A program made the position numbers and the translations under genes. The notes under the pieces were generated by a model that searched no databases, was not told where the DNA came from, and saw nothing but the letters and a program-made list of their open reading frames with translations. Shown here piece after piece: positions 17,911 to 26,451 of a DNA stretch of 64,000 bases; position 1 is the stretch's first letter; each line of letters starts with the position of its first letter. Source of the DNA: CAVTUU01 sp045804965 (GTDB lineage Bacteria; Chloroflexota; Chloroflexia; Thermomicrobiales; UBA6265). The DNA is taken from contig JBJMMD010000041.1 in the NCBI GenBank assembly GCA_045804965.1, forward strand, positions 62,001 through 126,000, in the 5' to 3' direction.

Positions 17911-20049
17911 TCAGTCGCCGGCGACGAGCGCCGCGGCGCTCTCGACCGATGCCGGCTGGCCATTCTGAGAAGTGGCGCCGACGGGGCGGATTTCGACCAG
18001 ATTCGAATGGAACGTCGATTGTCCGCCGAGGTCGGCCAGCTTATCAGACGTCAGAACGTTGATGTTCCTACCGTCGGTTGAGAATTTCGCCCATTGACCC
18101 TTTGGCGCAACCGCCGTCCCCGGCGGCACATCGTCGGTGACAATTGCGCGCAGCACAACCGAGCCGCGCTCGTTCGAGACGCGCACCGACTGGCCCAGCG
18201 TGACTCCCCGTGCTGCGGCATCGGCAGGATTGATCTCCACATAGGGCGATCCCTCCTTCGCCATCAGTTTGGGCTGATTCGCTAAGGTGCTCGAGACGAA
18301 GTGATGCGCGGCGCCGGAGATGAGGCGCAACGGCGCTTCCAACGTCGAATCCGCAAACTCGCTTGGCGGCACATAATCGGGCAGGGGATCCACGCCGAAT
18401 GCGGTCATCCGGTCACAGCGGAGTTCGACTCTTCCCGAGGGCGTTGGAAATCGGAGATCGGCAAACGGAACTTCGCTCCCTTGATCGAAGAAGTACGGAG
18501 CGGTGCCTTGCTCTTTTAGCTGGTCGAGCGTCATCTTCGAAAGTCGCGGATTTCGGCGCTGGGTTACTTCGAAGATCTCGGCGATAGCCTCGCCGTTTGA
18601 TTGGTGGAGCCAAGGTTCGTCATATCCCATAGCGGTCGCCAGCAGCTGCATCACCGTCCAGTTGCTCTTTGCCTCTCCCAGCGGCAGGATCGCCTGATGG
18701 TTGAATTGCAAGTGCAGATGACCGTATGGCCGGTGGAGATCGGTCTGTTCGAGCTGTGATGTCGCCGGCAAGACGATGTCCGCATACCGGGCCGTATCGG
18801 TCATGAATTGCTCGTGAACGACCGTGAAGAGATCGTCGCGCAAGAGTCCTTCGATGATTAACCTCGTGTTCGGCGTCGAAGTGACTGGATTCGCGGCGAA
18901 GACGAAAAGCGATTTGATCGGCGGATCGGTTACTTCGCCGGTTAGGGCCGCACCCAGTCGGTTCATATTGACCGTACGCGGCGTCGGCGGGCACTCGTCA
19001 ACGTGCCCGATAATGTCATCGTCCCACGGCACATGCCCGCTCGCGCTATAGAAGAGACCGCCGCCCTTCTTCCCGTATTGCCCAGTCACGGCCGGTAATG
19101 AGATCAACGCGCGGACTGCCTGTCCGCCGTTCTCGTGCCGCTGTACGCCGTCGGCGATCTTCAACAGGGCCGGCTTCGACGTCGCGTACCGGCGCGCGAA
19201 GTCCGCAATCGTTTCCGCGGAGACGCCGGTAATCGCCTCGACCCGAGTGAGCGGATAGTACGCGGCCCGGTCGCGAAGCTCGCGCCAACCGACGGTGTTC
19301 GCTTCCAACCACGGTTCGTCGTGCAGGCCTTCGCCGAAGATGACCTCGATCATGCCGAGAGCGAGCGCCGCGTCCGTCGCGGGATGGGGTTGGATATGCA
19401 GATCAGCCGAGCGTGCGGTGAGTGTGCGCCGAGGGTCGATTACGACGACGTACGTTCCATGGTGCTGGGCCTCGCGGAGAAACGGGATGAAATGCGGGCT
19501 GGTCGAGGCCGGATTATGCCCCCAGATCAGCACCAACTTGCTGTGCGCAACGTCGCGCATGTCCGGCGCCCAGCGCGCGCCGATCGTCGCCTCGACCGCC
19601 GTTTGGGCCGCGGCGTCGCAAATTGAGCGCTGGAGCCCGCTTACGCCCATGCGATTCCACAGCCGGGTGGACGCGACTAGACCTTCGACCAGGCCGAGGG
19701 TGCCGCTGTATGAATAAGGAAGAATCGCCGCGGTGCCGTACTCAGCAATGATCCGCTGCCAGTTTGCCGCGATCTCGGTGATCGCCTCGTCCCACGAAAT
19801 CCGCGTCCATTGATCGGATCCCTTGGCGCCGTTGCGGCGGAGCGGATGCGTGAGGCGGTCGGGGTGATAGACGCGATCGAGGTAATTGCGAACCTTGGCG
19901 CAGAGCCATCCCTGCGTGATCGGGTGCTCCTTGTCCGCGTAGAACTTGATCGCCCGCCCGTCCTGCACTTCGGTGATCACGGCGCACGTGTCGGGGCAGT
20001 CATGAGGACAGGCGCCGCGAACTAGGATTGTTTCTGCCAAGGTTGTCAT
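17911..20049 (-). CDS. Molybdopterin-dependent oxidoreductase with 4Fe-4S cluster
   Basis: A 712-residue protein of the DMSO-reductase/formate-dehydrogenase superfamily. It has an N-terminal cluster motif with Cys14, Cys18, Cys22 and Cys50 (RGACPHDCPDTCAV ... WLCAK), then molybdopterin domains with WDEAITEIA, RSICDAAAQTA (a likely Mo-ligand region), IWGHNPASTSPH, VVIDPRRTLTA and the C-terminal MopB beta-barrel (AHHFVSSTLANQP, VEINPADAAARGV, VRVSNERGSV). No twin-arginine leader is seen, so it is probably cytoplasmic. The ATG at 20049 gives the usual start; the frame is open to 20229, into the divergent kinase. The substrate is unknown, as no partner subunit is nearby. Confidence 0.9.
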   Translation of the reverse strand: MTTLAETILVRGACPHDCPDTCAVITEVQDGRAIKFYADKEHPITQGWLCAKVRNYLDRVYHPDRLTHPLRRNGAKGSDQWTRISWDEAITEIAANWQRIIAEYGTAAILPYSYSGTLGLVEGLVASTRLWNRMGVSGLQRSICDAAAQTAVEATIGARWAPDMRDVAHSKLVLIWGHNPASTSPHFIPFLREAQHHGTYVVVIDPRRTLTARSADLHIQPHPATDAALALGMIEVIFGEGLHDEPWLEANTVGWRELRDRAAYYPLTRVEAITGVSAETIADFARRYATSKPALLKIADGVQRHENGGQAVRALISLPAVTGQYGKKGGGLFYSASGHVPWDDDIIGHVDECPPTPRTVNMNRLGAALTGEVTDPPIKSLFVFAANPVTSTPNTRLIIEGLLRDDLFTVVHEQFMTDTARYADIVLPATSQLEQTDLHRPYGHLHLQFNHQAILPLGEAKSNWTVMQLLATAMGYDEPWLHQSNGEAIAEIFEVTQRRNPRLSKMTLDQLKEQGTAPYFFDQGSEVPFADLRFPTPSGRVELRCDRMTAFGVDPLPDYVPPSEFADSTLEAPLRLISGAAHHFVSSTLANQPKLMAKEGSPYVEINPADAAARGVTLGQSVRVSNERGSVVLRAIVTDDVPPGTAVAPKGQWAKFSTDGRNINVLTSDKLADLGGQSTFHSNLVEIRPVGATSQNGQPASVESAAALVAGD

Positions 20050-20167
20050 TCGAAGTTTCCTGAACCGAATCCACGGATCGTTTCTTCGATGGTAGCAGAA
20101 TGAGCAGCCCGAGACCGATATACTGCCAGCCGCGCTTGTCACCTCTACGGTAGCGGAGCTTTGCGGG

Positions 20168-21718
20168 ATGCCATTCGTCTCTTTGTCGGCGGCAGACGTG
20201 CCATTGACCCTCGCGCTCGATCTCGGCACCTCTTCGTTCCGGGCGCTGCTCTTCGACCGCTTCGGCCGGGCGGTTGAAGGATCGGAGGCGCAACTTCGCT
20301 ACAAATTGATCACCACGCCTGACGGCGGCGCCGAAGCGGACGCAAAAATGCTGTTCAACCTGCTGCTTGAGACGATTGATGCCGCGATCATGCGAGCGGG
20401 CGAGCGCAGCGGCGAGATCGCGGCCGTCGGTTTGTCTTGCTTTTGGCACAGTTTGCTCGGGCTGGACGATGCCGGCGAACCGGTCACGCCGGTGTTCTTT
20501 TGGGCCGACACACGCTCCGCGCGCCAAGTCGATGCGCTGAGAGCGGAGCTCGATCAATCGACGGTGCACCAACGAACTGGCTGCGTGATTCATTCCAGCT
20601 ATTGGCCCGCGAAACTCCGGTGGCTCAAGGAAACTCAGCCTATTGCCTATCGCCGGGTGGCGCGGTGGTGCTCGTTCGCCGACTTCGCGATCCGCCAAAT
20701 GCACGGCAAAGACTTCACCTCACTATCGATGGCGTCGGGCACCGGCATGCTCGCCATCCTGAGCGGAGAGTGGGACGCGCCGATGATGGAGGCAGCGGGA
20801 ATTGAGCAATCGACGCTTCCGACAATCGTGCCCGCAAGCTTGCCCTTGAGTTCGATGAGAGCGCCTTTTGCTGATCGATGGCCCGCGCTGGCGGCGATCC
20901 CATGGTTTCCGGGCATCGGGGACGGCGCGTGCGCGAATGTCGGTTGTGGTGCGATCACGAACGATCGGATTGCGCTCACCGTCGGCACGTCGGCCGCCAT
21001 CCGCGCGATTGTCGAGCGACCGATCGGGCAACCATTCGACGTCCCAAACGACGTCTGGGCGTACAGGCTCGACGAGCGGCAGGTCGTGTTCGGCGGTGCG
21101 CTGAGCAACGGCGGGAACGTCGTGTCGTGGTTGCGTGGTCTCGTCGGCGAGGATCCGTCCGAAGAAACGATGGATGAGGCGGGCGCTATCGCGCCCGACA
21201 GCCATGGTCTGACCGTGCTCCCCTTTTTCACAGGCGAGCGCTCTCCGGTTTGGAACGACCGGGCTACTGGGATCATTGCCGGTCTGACACTGACCACCGG
21301 CCGGCTTCAACTGCTCCGCGCATGCATGGAGGCGGTCACTTTGCGCCTTGCGCTCATCCACGAAGCGATCGCGCCGTTGGTCAATGCCGATCATCAAATC
21401 GTCCTCAACGGAGGCGCAGTGCTCCATTCACCGGTGTGGATGCAGATCATCGCCGACGCGCTCGGACACGCAGTCACTCCACTTCCGCCCGAGGAGGAAG
21501 CGTCGGCGCGAGGCGGCGCGCTGCTCGCCATGCGCAGCGCCGGGATCATTCCCGATCTCGACAGGACGTCCAATCCCGCAGATGGGTGCCTGCCAATTGA
21601 ACCGCACCCCGACAACGCGCCCGCGTATGCGGCGGCTCGTTCGCGGCAATCGAAACTCGAAACCCTGCTCTTTCCGCAAGGCGGCGTTTGGACTGACGAG
21701 TCATCTCTGCGAAATTAG
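20168..21718 (+). CDS. FGGY-family carbohydrate kinase (gluconokinase-like)
   Basis: A 516-residue sugar kinase. The N-terminal ATPase lobe begins TLALDLGTSSFRALLFD, with GLSCFWHSLLGLD and PVFFWADTRSA; the C-terminal lobe contains ALTVGTSAAIRAI, GGALSNGGNVVSWL, LPFFTGERSPVWN, and the late VLNGGAVLHSPVWMQIIADAL. GERSPVW and the TGCVIHSSYW segment resemble gluconate kinases of the FGGY family more than xylulokinase or glycerol kinase; the precise sugar remains open. It is divergent from the molybdopterin enzyme, with 118 nt between starts. Confidence 0.88.
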   Translation: MPFVSLSAADVPLTLALDLGTSSFRALLFDRFGRAVEGSEAQLRYKLITTPDGGAEADAKMLFNLLLETIDAAIMRAGERSGEIAAVGLSCFWHSLLGLDDAGEPVTPVFFWADTRSARQVDALRAELDQSTVHQRTGCVIHSSYWPAKLRWLKETQPIAYRRVARWCSFADFAIRQMHGKDFTSLSMASGTGMLAILSGEWDAPMMEAAGIEQSTLPTIVPASLPLSSMRAPFADRWPALAAIPWFPGIGDGACANVGCGAITNDRIALTVGTSAAIRAIVERPIGQPFDVPNDVWAYRLDERQVVFGGALSNGGNVVSWLRGLVGEDPSEETMDEAGAIAPDSHGLTVLPFFTGERSPVWNDRATGIIAGLTLTTGRLQLLRACMEAVTLRLALIHEAIAPLVNADHQIVLNGGAVLHSPVWMQIIADALGHAVTPLPPEEEASARGGALLAMRSAGIIPDLDRTSNPADGCLPIEPHPDNAPAYAAARSRQSKLETLLFPQGGVWTDESSLRN

Positions 21719-21874
21719 GCAGATTGCCCAAGAGACAGGCGCGATCACTGTGCGTCGTGGACGGTGCCTTCTTGGCGGGTCATTGTTAGGCTAGACAGTA
21801 AGCTTGGCGGGTTTCCGCCGATTTCGGTTTGCCAAGCAGCGTATCCGTTCCACCAGACAATCGAGACGACACCT

Positions 21875-22189
21875 ATGTGTGAAACGCGCATTCGCCACAG
21901 TTCTCCAGTTATTCGCTCTTCTCCGAATCTCTTTGCTTGGAAAGGCAGCGGTATTGTGCTGCTCTGCGAGCGCATAAGTGATAGCTGGGTGGTCGCGCGC
22001 GGATGGACGATTGAGGACGAACTCACGGACGTACGACGCTGGATCTTCCCCACATACAATCGCTTCGTGATTCACATTGGCCGTCTCGTCCGTGAGGCGA
22101 CCGGCGAAGAGACACTCGCAATCGAAGCGCAGCTTGCTGCCCGCGAGTGGGTTGAAAGCGCGATGCGCGTTCCGGACGCGTATTTCTAG
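21875..22189 (+). CDS. Hypothetical protein, 104 residues
   Basis: No family is recognised. From the ATG at 21875 the product reads MCETRIRHSS..., with a plausible strand GSGIVLLCERISDSWVVAR and an amphipathic C-terminal helix rich in Glu, Ala and Arg (about residues 70-95). Composition is protein-like, and a terminator follows 32 nt after the stop, which supports a real gene. Two opposite-strand frames cover the same DNA and look worse. The frame is open back to 21764. Confidence 0.45.
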   Translation: MCETRIRHSSPVIRSSPNLFAWKGSGIVLLCERISDSWVVARGWTIEDELTDVRRWIFPTYNRFVIHIGRLVREATGEETLAIEAQLAAREWVESAMRVPDAYF

Positions 22190-22220
22190 ACCAGACATGC
22201 TCGGAGCGCTCGAAAATCAG

Positions 22221-22248
22221 CAAGGGCCGCCAAAAAAGGCGGCCCTTG
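22221..22248. terminator. Bidirectional hairpin between convergent genes
   Basis: CAAGGGCCGCC pairs perfectly over 11 bp with GGCGGCCCTTG around an A6 loop (T6 on the other strand). It lies between the plus-strand small gene and the minus-strand yceI-like gene. Confidence 0.7.
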
Positions 22249-22287
22249 TCGATATCGCTAAAGGTCAGCCCCGAATCGGGCGAGTAC

Positions 22288-22851
22288 CTAGCTCTCCTGT
22301 TGGAGGTTCGCCTCGACTTCGATCGAGATCTTGAGCTTGTCGCCGACAACCCAACCGCCAGTCTCGAGCGCAACGTTCCAGGTCAAGCCCCAGTCCTTGC
22401 GATTGATGGTTGTTTCGGCCGAGAAGGACAGGACTTCTATTCCCCACGGTGATTTGCCACGACCGTTGAAGTTCGTAGTCAGCACGACCGGACGGGTAAT
22501 GTCCTTGATCGTTAGATCGCCGTTGACCTCGTAGGTCTCCTCATCAATCTGCGTAATACTCGTGCTCTTGTACGTCAGCTTCGGAAATTTCTCGGCGTCA
22601 AGAAAGTCCGCCGACTTGAGATGGGTGTCGCGATTTGCATCGCGGGTGTCGATCGTTGCGGCGTCGATTTCAACCTCGACCGACGAGTTCGTCAAATCGT
22701 TCTCGTCCAGCACAATCGTGCCGCTCACACCGGGAAAGTGGCCTTTGGTCGAGCTCAACATCATGTGGCGAACTGCAAACTGCACATCGGTATGTGCCGG
22801 GTCAATCGCCCAAACGGTTTTGGTTCCAGTTGCTGTAACAGCCGTACTCAT
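22288..22851 (-). CDS. YceI-family protein
   Basis: A 187-residue lipocalin-like YceI protein. Motifs: WAIDPAHTDVQFAVRHM at the start, HFPGVSGTIVLDE, ASIDTRD-type segment IDAATIDTRDANRDTHL, KSADFLDAEKFPKLTYKST, and VLTTNFNGRGKSPWG. Family members hold long isoprenoid chains in the barrel and are often periplasmic, but no signal peptide is present, so this copy is probably cytoplasmic. GGGAG lies upstream of the ATG. It is divergent from an HxlR-family regulator, which very likely controls it. Confidence 0.93.
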   Translation of the reverse strand: MSTAVTATGTKTVWAIDPAHTDVQFAVRHMMLSSTKGHFPGVSGTIVLDENDLTNSSVEVEIDAATIDTRDANRDTHLKSADFLDAEKFPKLTYKSTSITQIDEETYEVNGDLTIKDITRPVVLTTNFNGRGKSPWGIEVLSFSAETTINRKDWGLTWNVALETGGWVVGDKLKISIEVEANLQQES

Positions 22852-22937
22852 CTTGTTTCTTCTCCCTGACCTTTTTCGGTCTTACTATGCCCACTGGCGA
22901 TTCGGCCACCATCCACTTGGCCGCTACATTGCTCCAA

Positions 22938-22988
22938 TGGACTTATGAACTGTAAGCGACTATACTTCAGTTAGCTTACTGTTGTCAA
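22938..22988. promoter_or_regulatory. Overlapping divergent promoters and inverted repeat, yceI/hxlR
   Basis: Minus strand toward yceI: TTGACA (22983-22988), 18-nt spacer, TATAGT (22959-22964). Plus strand toward hxlR: TGGACT (22938-22943), 17-nt spacer, TATACT (22961-22966). The two -10 boxes overlap. An inverted repeat AACTGTAAGC (22948-22957) / GCTTACTGTT (22974-22983), 9 of 10 positions matching, frames them and is a good candidate binding site for the HxlR protein, which would shut both promoters at once. Confidence 0.6.
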
Positions 22989-23008
22989 GAGGCTTACGAG
23001 AGGTAATA

Positions 23009-23410
23009 ATGGACGTCATGGAAAAGCACGCAGAACTGGGCGCTTTTTGCCCTGCATATCACTACGCTGTTGAGTTGATCGGCCGCCGGTGGACGGGGGC
23101 GATCATTCGTGCGCTCTATTGCGGCGATATGCGGTTCAGCGAAATTACCAAGACCGTCCCCGGACTGAGCGACCGCTTGCTCTCAGAACGCCTGAAGGAA
23201 CTCGAACACGAGGGTCTCGTGCGTCGCACGGTGATCCCGGAGACGCCGGTCCGCATCGAATATCACCTGACCGCGAAGGGTGATGCTCTCGGTGGGGTCA
23301 TGCACGCGATCGCGGAGTGGGCCGGAAATTGGGTCAAACCGGAAGACATCGCGAGGTCTGAGATCGACGCGAATGCGGAATGCGTGGAAGCTGAAGTGCT
23401 CGCGTCGTAA
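23009..23410 (+). CDS. HxlR-family winged-helix regulator
   Basis: A 133-residue regulator: CPAYHYAVELIGRRWTGAII at the N-terminus (one cysteine plus the IGxxW hallmark of HxlR), MRFSEITKTVPGLSDRLLSE as recognition region, and ELEHEGLVRRTVIPETPVRIEYHLT forming the wing. The conserved Cys near the start is the redox or electrophile sensor in several family members. The ATG at 23009 has AGAGG 5 nt upstream; an in-frame start at 22982 is too close to the promoter. Divergent from yceI. Confidence 0.92.
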   Translation: MDVMEKHAELGAFCPAYHYAVELIGRRWTGAIIRALYCGDMRFSEITKTVPGLSDRLLSERLKELEHEGLVRRTVIPETPVRIEYHLTAKGDALGGVMHAIAEWAGNWVKPEDIARSEIDANAECVEAEVLAS

Positions 23411-23487
23411 TGAGCGCCGATTGACTTGGGGCGGTCGCTGTGCGGCCGCCTCTTTTGTTTGCGGAATTCAGTGTTACCTGGCTCCTC

Positions 23488-23572
23488 CTACGCGGCTGCG
23501 CCGCGTGTCCGAGCTTCAATCACCCAGAGGGTATCCGGGGCTGAACCTCCGAAGTGGGCTGAAGACCGGCGG
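23488..23572 (+). repeat. Dispersed hairpin repeat within a longer inverted-repeat element
   Basis: CTACGCGGCTGCGCCGCGTG begins the element and GGGCTGAAGACCGGC follows. Inside it CAGAGGGTATCCGG (about 23525-23538) is matched in inverse orientation by CCGGGGCACCCTCTG (about 23637-23651), so the stretch could fold as a long hairpin. The rest of 23411-23798, between the hxlR stop and the RNase J stop, holds no gene I can support. Confidence 0.6.
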
Positions 23573-23798
23573 ACGAGAGCCGGCGTTTGTTCGCACTCGA
23601 CTCATGTTCAGCTCCCGGAGGGGGCGTCCTCTTACCGGGGCACCCTCTGGATCACGTTGTGCCCGGCGTCGCGGCATAACCACGCAGGTCGTAGGACGAG
23701 CATAGCCGCGCACGGGAAGGTCAGGAGACGCCTTTCGTCTTACCGTCGCGTGCCGAAGTGGGAGCGAGCAGTCGTGCCGCGGCGGCCGGTTGCTTTCC

Positions 23799-25937
23799 TC
23801 ATAACTCCGTTACTACGGGAAGGATCATTGGGCGGCTCTTCGAGCGGCGATAGAGGCTCTTGCCGACCGTTTCCTTCGCCCGTTGCACGAGATAGCCGTA
23901 TTGAGGTTCGCCCGGCGAGCGACGTTCGAGCATCCGTTGCAAATCGCGCTCGGCTTCTTTGAGCGCGCCGTCGAGGAGCTCGGGACGCAATCCGGTTGCA
24001 ACGAGCGTCGGCCCGGCGATGAGTTTGCCAGATTCCCGGTTCACCACGATCGTAACGATGACGACACCATCGTCCGTCAAATTGTCACGGTCGCGTAGGG
24101 TGACTTGACCGTTCGCGCGGTCGCCGAGCCGGTCGACAAGCGTGGCACCCGCGACGACGCGCCCCCGCTGGGCGGCGTTGTCCGGTGTCAACTCAATCAC
24201 GCCGCCGATTTCCGGCAGCAGCACGCGATTTCCTGGGATCCCGACTTCCGCGCACAAGTCGCGATAAAGCACCATGTGGCGGAACTCGCCGTGGATCGGC
24301 ACAGCGTACTTCGGCCGGATCAATTCCAGCATTCGCTTGAGCTCGTCGCGGCCGGCGTGGCCGGAGACGTGGACGCCGCGGTCAACCGCACTGTAGATCA
24401 CCGTCGCCCCGCGCCGGAAGAGGTTGTCGATAGTGCGGGTGACGGTCTCTTCATTGCCGGGAACGGGTGTGGCTGACACAAGGACAACGTCCCCTTTGCC
24501 GACGCGAATCTTCGGATGCTCGCCGGCCGCGATTCGGGCCAGGGCCGCGGCCGCTTCGCCCTGACTGCCGGTGATGACGAGCACGCGCTTTTCTTTCGGC
24601 AATCTGAGGCATTCGTCGAGCGTGATGAGCACGCCTTTTCCTGGATCGAGATAGCCCAGATCGAGCGCGACGCGGGCGTTCTGCTCCATTGAGCGCCCGG
24701 CGACGGCGACCTTGCGGTCATATTTCTCGGCGGCCAGCAACGCCATGTAGAGCCGGCTGATATTCGAGGCGAAGGTCGTGATGACCACCTGCCCACGCGA
24801 TTCCTTGATCACGCGATCGATCGTTTCGAGGACGACGCGCTCAGAAGGCGTGCTGCCCGACGTTTCGACGCGGACCGTGTCGGAGAAGAGTGCAAGCACA
24901 CCCGAGTCGCCCAAACGGCGAAGCAGGCGCTCATCGGTTGGGTCGCCCATCACGGGCGTCGGATCGAACTTGAAATCGGCCGTGTCAACAATCGTGCCGA
25001 CCGGCGAGTGGACCGCGACCGCATTTGTGTCGGGGATCGAGTGAGTGACATGGATGAACTCAGCGGAAAGTTTGCCCAAGGGTACCCGCTGACCGGAGGC
25101 CACCGGATGGAATGTAACGTATTTTTCCTGCCGGTGCTCTAGCAACTTTCCCTCGATGAAGCCCAGTGCGAGAGGCGAGCCGTAGATTGGAATCGGCTCC
25201 TTGTCATGGATTTGCGAAATGACATATGGCAGCGCGCCAATATGGTCCTCATGACCGTGAGTGATCAGGATTGCACGCAGATTGCGGCGCCGCTCACGGA
25301 CGTAGGTGATGTCGGGAATAATGAGGTCGATTCCCCGCTGCTCTTCCTCGGGGAACTTTGCGCCGCAATCGAGCAGGACCAGATCGCGCTCGAACTCGAC
25401 GGCAGTCATGTTCTTGCCGATTTCGCCCACTCCACCAAGCGGAATCACGCGCAGGCGTCCCCGCGGTCCGGAAATGCTCGATGCCGGTTGGGTTTGGCGT
25501 TGATCGGTCGGCGCGGGCGGACGCTGTTCCTGCCGGCCTTGACGACTTGGTGGCTGCCCGCTGCGGCCGGGAGCGTGGCGAGAACGGTCTGGCTGCCGAC
25601 GCGGGGTTTGTTCCTCGTCCCGCCGCGGCCGCCGGCCGGTGCTGCGCTGCCCTCGTTGCGACGGAGCGCCTTGCGCTGGTTGTTGCCCTCGTTCTCCGCG
25701 CGGTGCACCGCCTTGCGATTGGCGAGGCCTACCCTGTTGAGGTTGCTGTTGACGCGGGGTTGGCTGTTCGGCCGGCCGCTGGTCAGATGTGCCCTGACCC
25801 TGTTGATTTTCGGGAGACTTACCTGGTTGCGCGTCGCTTTGGGGCCGACGCTTGCCCCGTCGGCGGCGGAAAAAGCGCTTCTGAGGGCGGCCTTTGGGTT
25901 CGGTTGAATCAGTTCGCCGTTGATCGTCGTCTGTCAC
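23799..25937 (-). CDS. rnj: Ribonuclease J with long disordered N-terminal extension
   Basis: A 712-residue metallo-beta-lactamase/beta-CASP ribonuclease, which matures and degrades RNA by endo- and 5'-exonuclease action. Metal ligands are in THGHEDHIGA (residues 226-235), with HVTHSIPD, VDTADFKFD, the beta-CASP region FASNISRL and SGHAGRDEL near the end. Typical RNase J is about 555 residues; here residues 1-158 are an added Arg/Gln/Pro/Gly-rich, low-complexity stretch (RRRRGKRR near residue 23). Such tails may bind RNA or partner proteins. The start is GTG at 25937 with AGGAA upstream; no later start fits as well. Confidence 0.94.
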   Translation of the reverse strand: MTDDDQRRTDSTEPKGRPQKRFFRRRRGKRRPQSDAQPGKSPENQQGQGTSDQRPAEQPTPRQQQPQQGRPRQSQGGAPRGERGQQPAQGAPSQRGQRSTGRRPRRDEEQTPRRQPDRSRHAPGRSGQPPSRQGRQEQRPPAPTDQRQTQPASSISGPRGRLRVIPLGGVGEIGKNMTAVEFERDLVLLDCGAKFPEEEQRGIDLIIPDITYVRERRRNLRAILITHGHEDHIGALPYVISQIHDKEPIPIYGSPLALGFIEGKLLEHRQEKYVTFHPVASGQRVPLGKLSAEFIHVTHSIPDTNAVAVHSPVGTIVDTADFKFDPTPVMGDPTDERLLRRLGDSGVLALFSDTVRVETSGSTPSERVVLETIDRVIKESRGQVVITTFASNISRLYMALLAAEKYDRKVAVAGRSMEQNARVALDLGYLDPGKGVLITLDECLRLPKEKRVLVITGSQGEAAAALARIAAGEHPKIRVGKGDVVLVSATPVPGNEETVTRTIDNLFRRGATVIYSAVDRGVHVSGHAGRDELKRMLELIRPKYAVPIHGEFRHMVLYRDLCAEVGIPGNRVLLPEIGGVIELTPDNAAQRGRVVAGATLVDRLGDRANGQVTLRDRDNLTDDGVVIVTIVVNRESGKLIAGPTLVATGLRPELLDGALKEAERDLQRMLERRSPGEPQYGYLVQRAKETVGKSLYRRSKSRPMILPVVTEL

Positions 25938-26157
25938 AAATAGGTTCCTCGTGCTGAGTACGCTCGATCCTTCGCTGTCGCGTACGACAACATTAGCGAT
26001 CGAGGCTTAGGTTGAAAATGTCCGGTGGTGGCGGGCGACAGGGACAGCGGTCGCCGAGGCTCACCGGCGGAGTCAGTAACCCATAGTGTACTTCGGAGCG
26101 GAGATGCCCGTGGCGGAGATGACCCGTAACGGTAGTCGTAACATAAATCCAAGTGCG

Positions 26158-26451
26158 CTAGAACAGCCTGACCACAACGAAGATTCCGACGCAAATGACG
26201 ATAATCAGAATAGTTAAAAACGTGCAACTGATCGCAAATACGCTTCCTGTGCCCACGGTGGAGAAATCGGCCTCAGGTGCTGGGCGTGGTTGTTGCTCAT
26301 CCTCGGGGAAGATGATCTCGGGGACAACGGGCGCCGGCTTAGAAGCCGGCGCCTCGCTCGCATCTGGGGTTGTTAGGTCGTCTTTGGGACCCGTGGAGGA
26401 ATCGGAATCTGGATGGTTGCCTCCCGCTTCGTGATCGTTACGCGGGGCCAT
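26158..26451 (-). CDS. Small single-pass membrane protein, hypothetical
   Basis: A 97-residue protein: a polar, Pro/Asp/Ser-rich N-terminal 65 residues with an acidic tract, then one membrane helix (about residues 72-94, FAISCTFLTILIIVICVGIF) and a two-residue tail. By the positive-inside rule and the polar N-terminus the orientation is uncertain. The ATG lies inside the last codons of the upstream secreted-protein gene, a 14-nt overlap, so the two are probably co-translated. Family unknown. Confidence 0.7.
   Translation of the reverse strand: MAPRNDHEAGGNHPDSDSSTGPKDDLTTPDASEAPASKPAPVVPEIIFPEDEQQPRPAPEADFSTVGTGSVFAISCTFLTILIIVICVGIFVVVRLF

Noticed and set aside
23426..23962. 178-residue open frame on the plus strand
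   Set aside because: It crosses a hairpin repeat and the end of the RNase J gene; composition is not protein-like.
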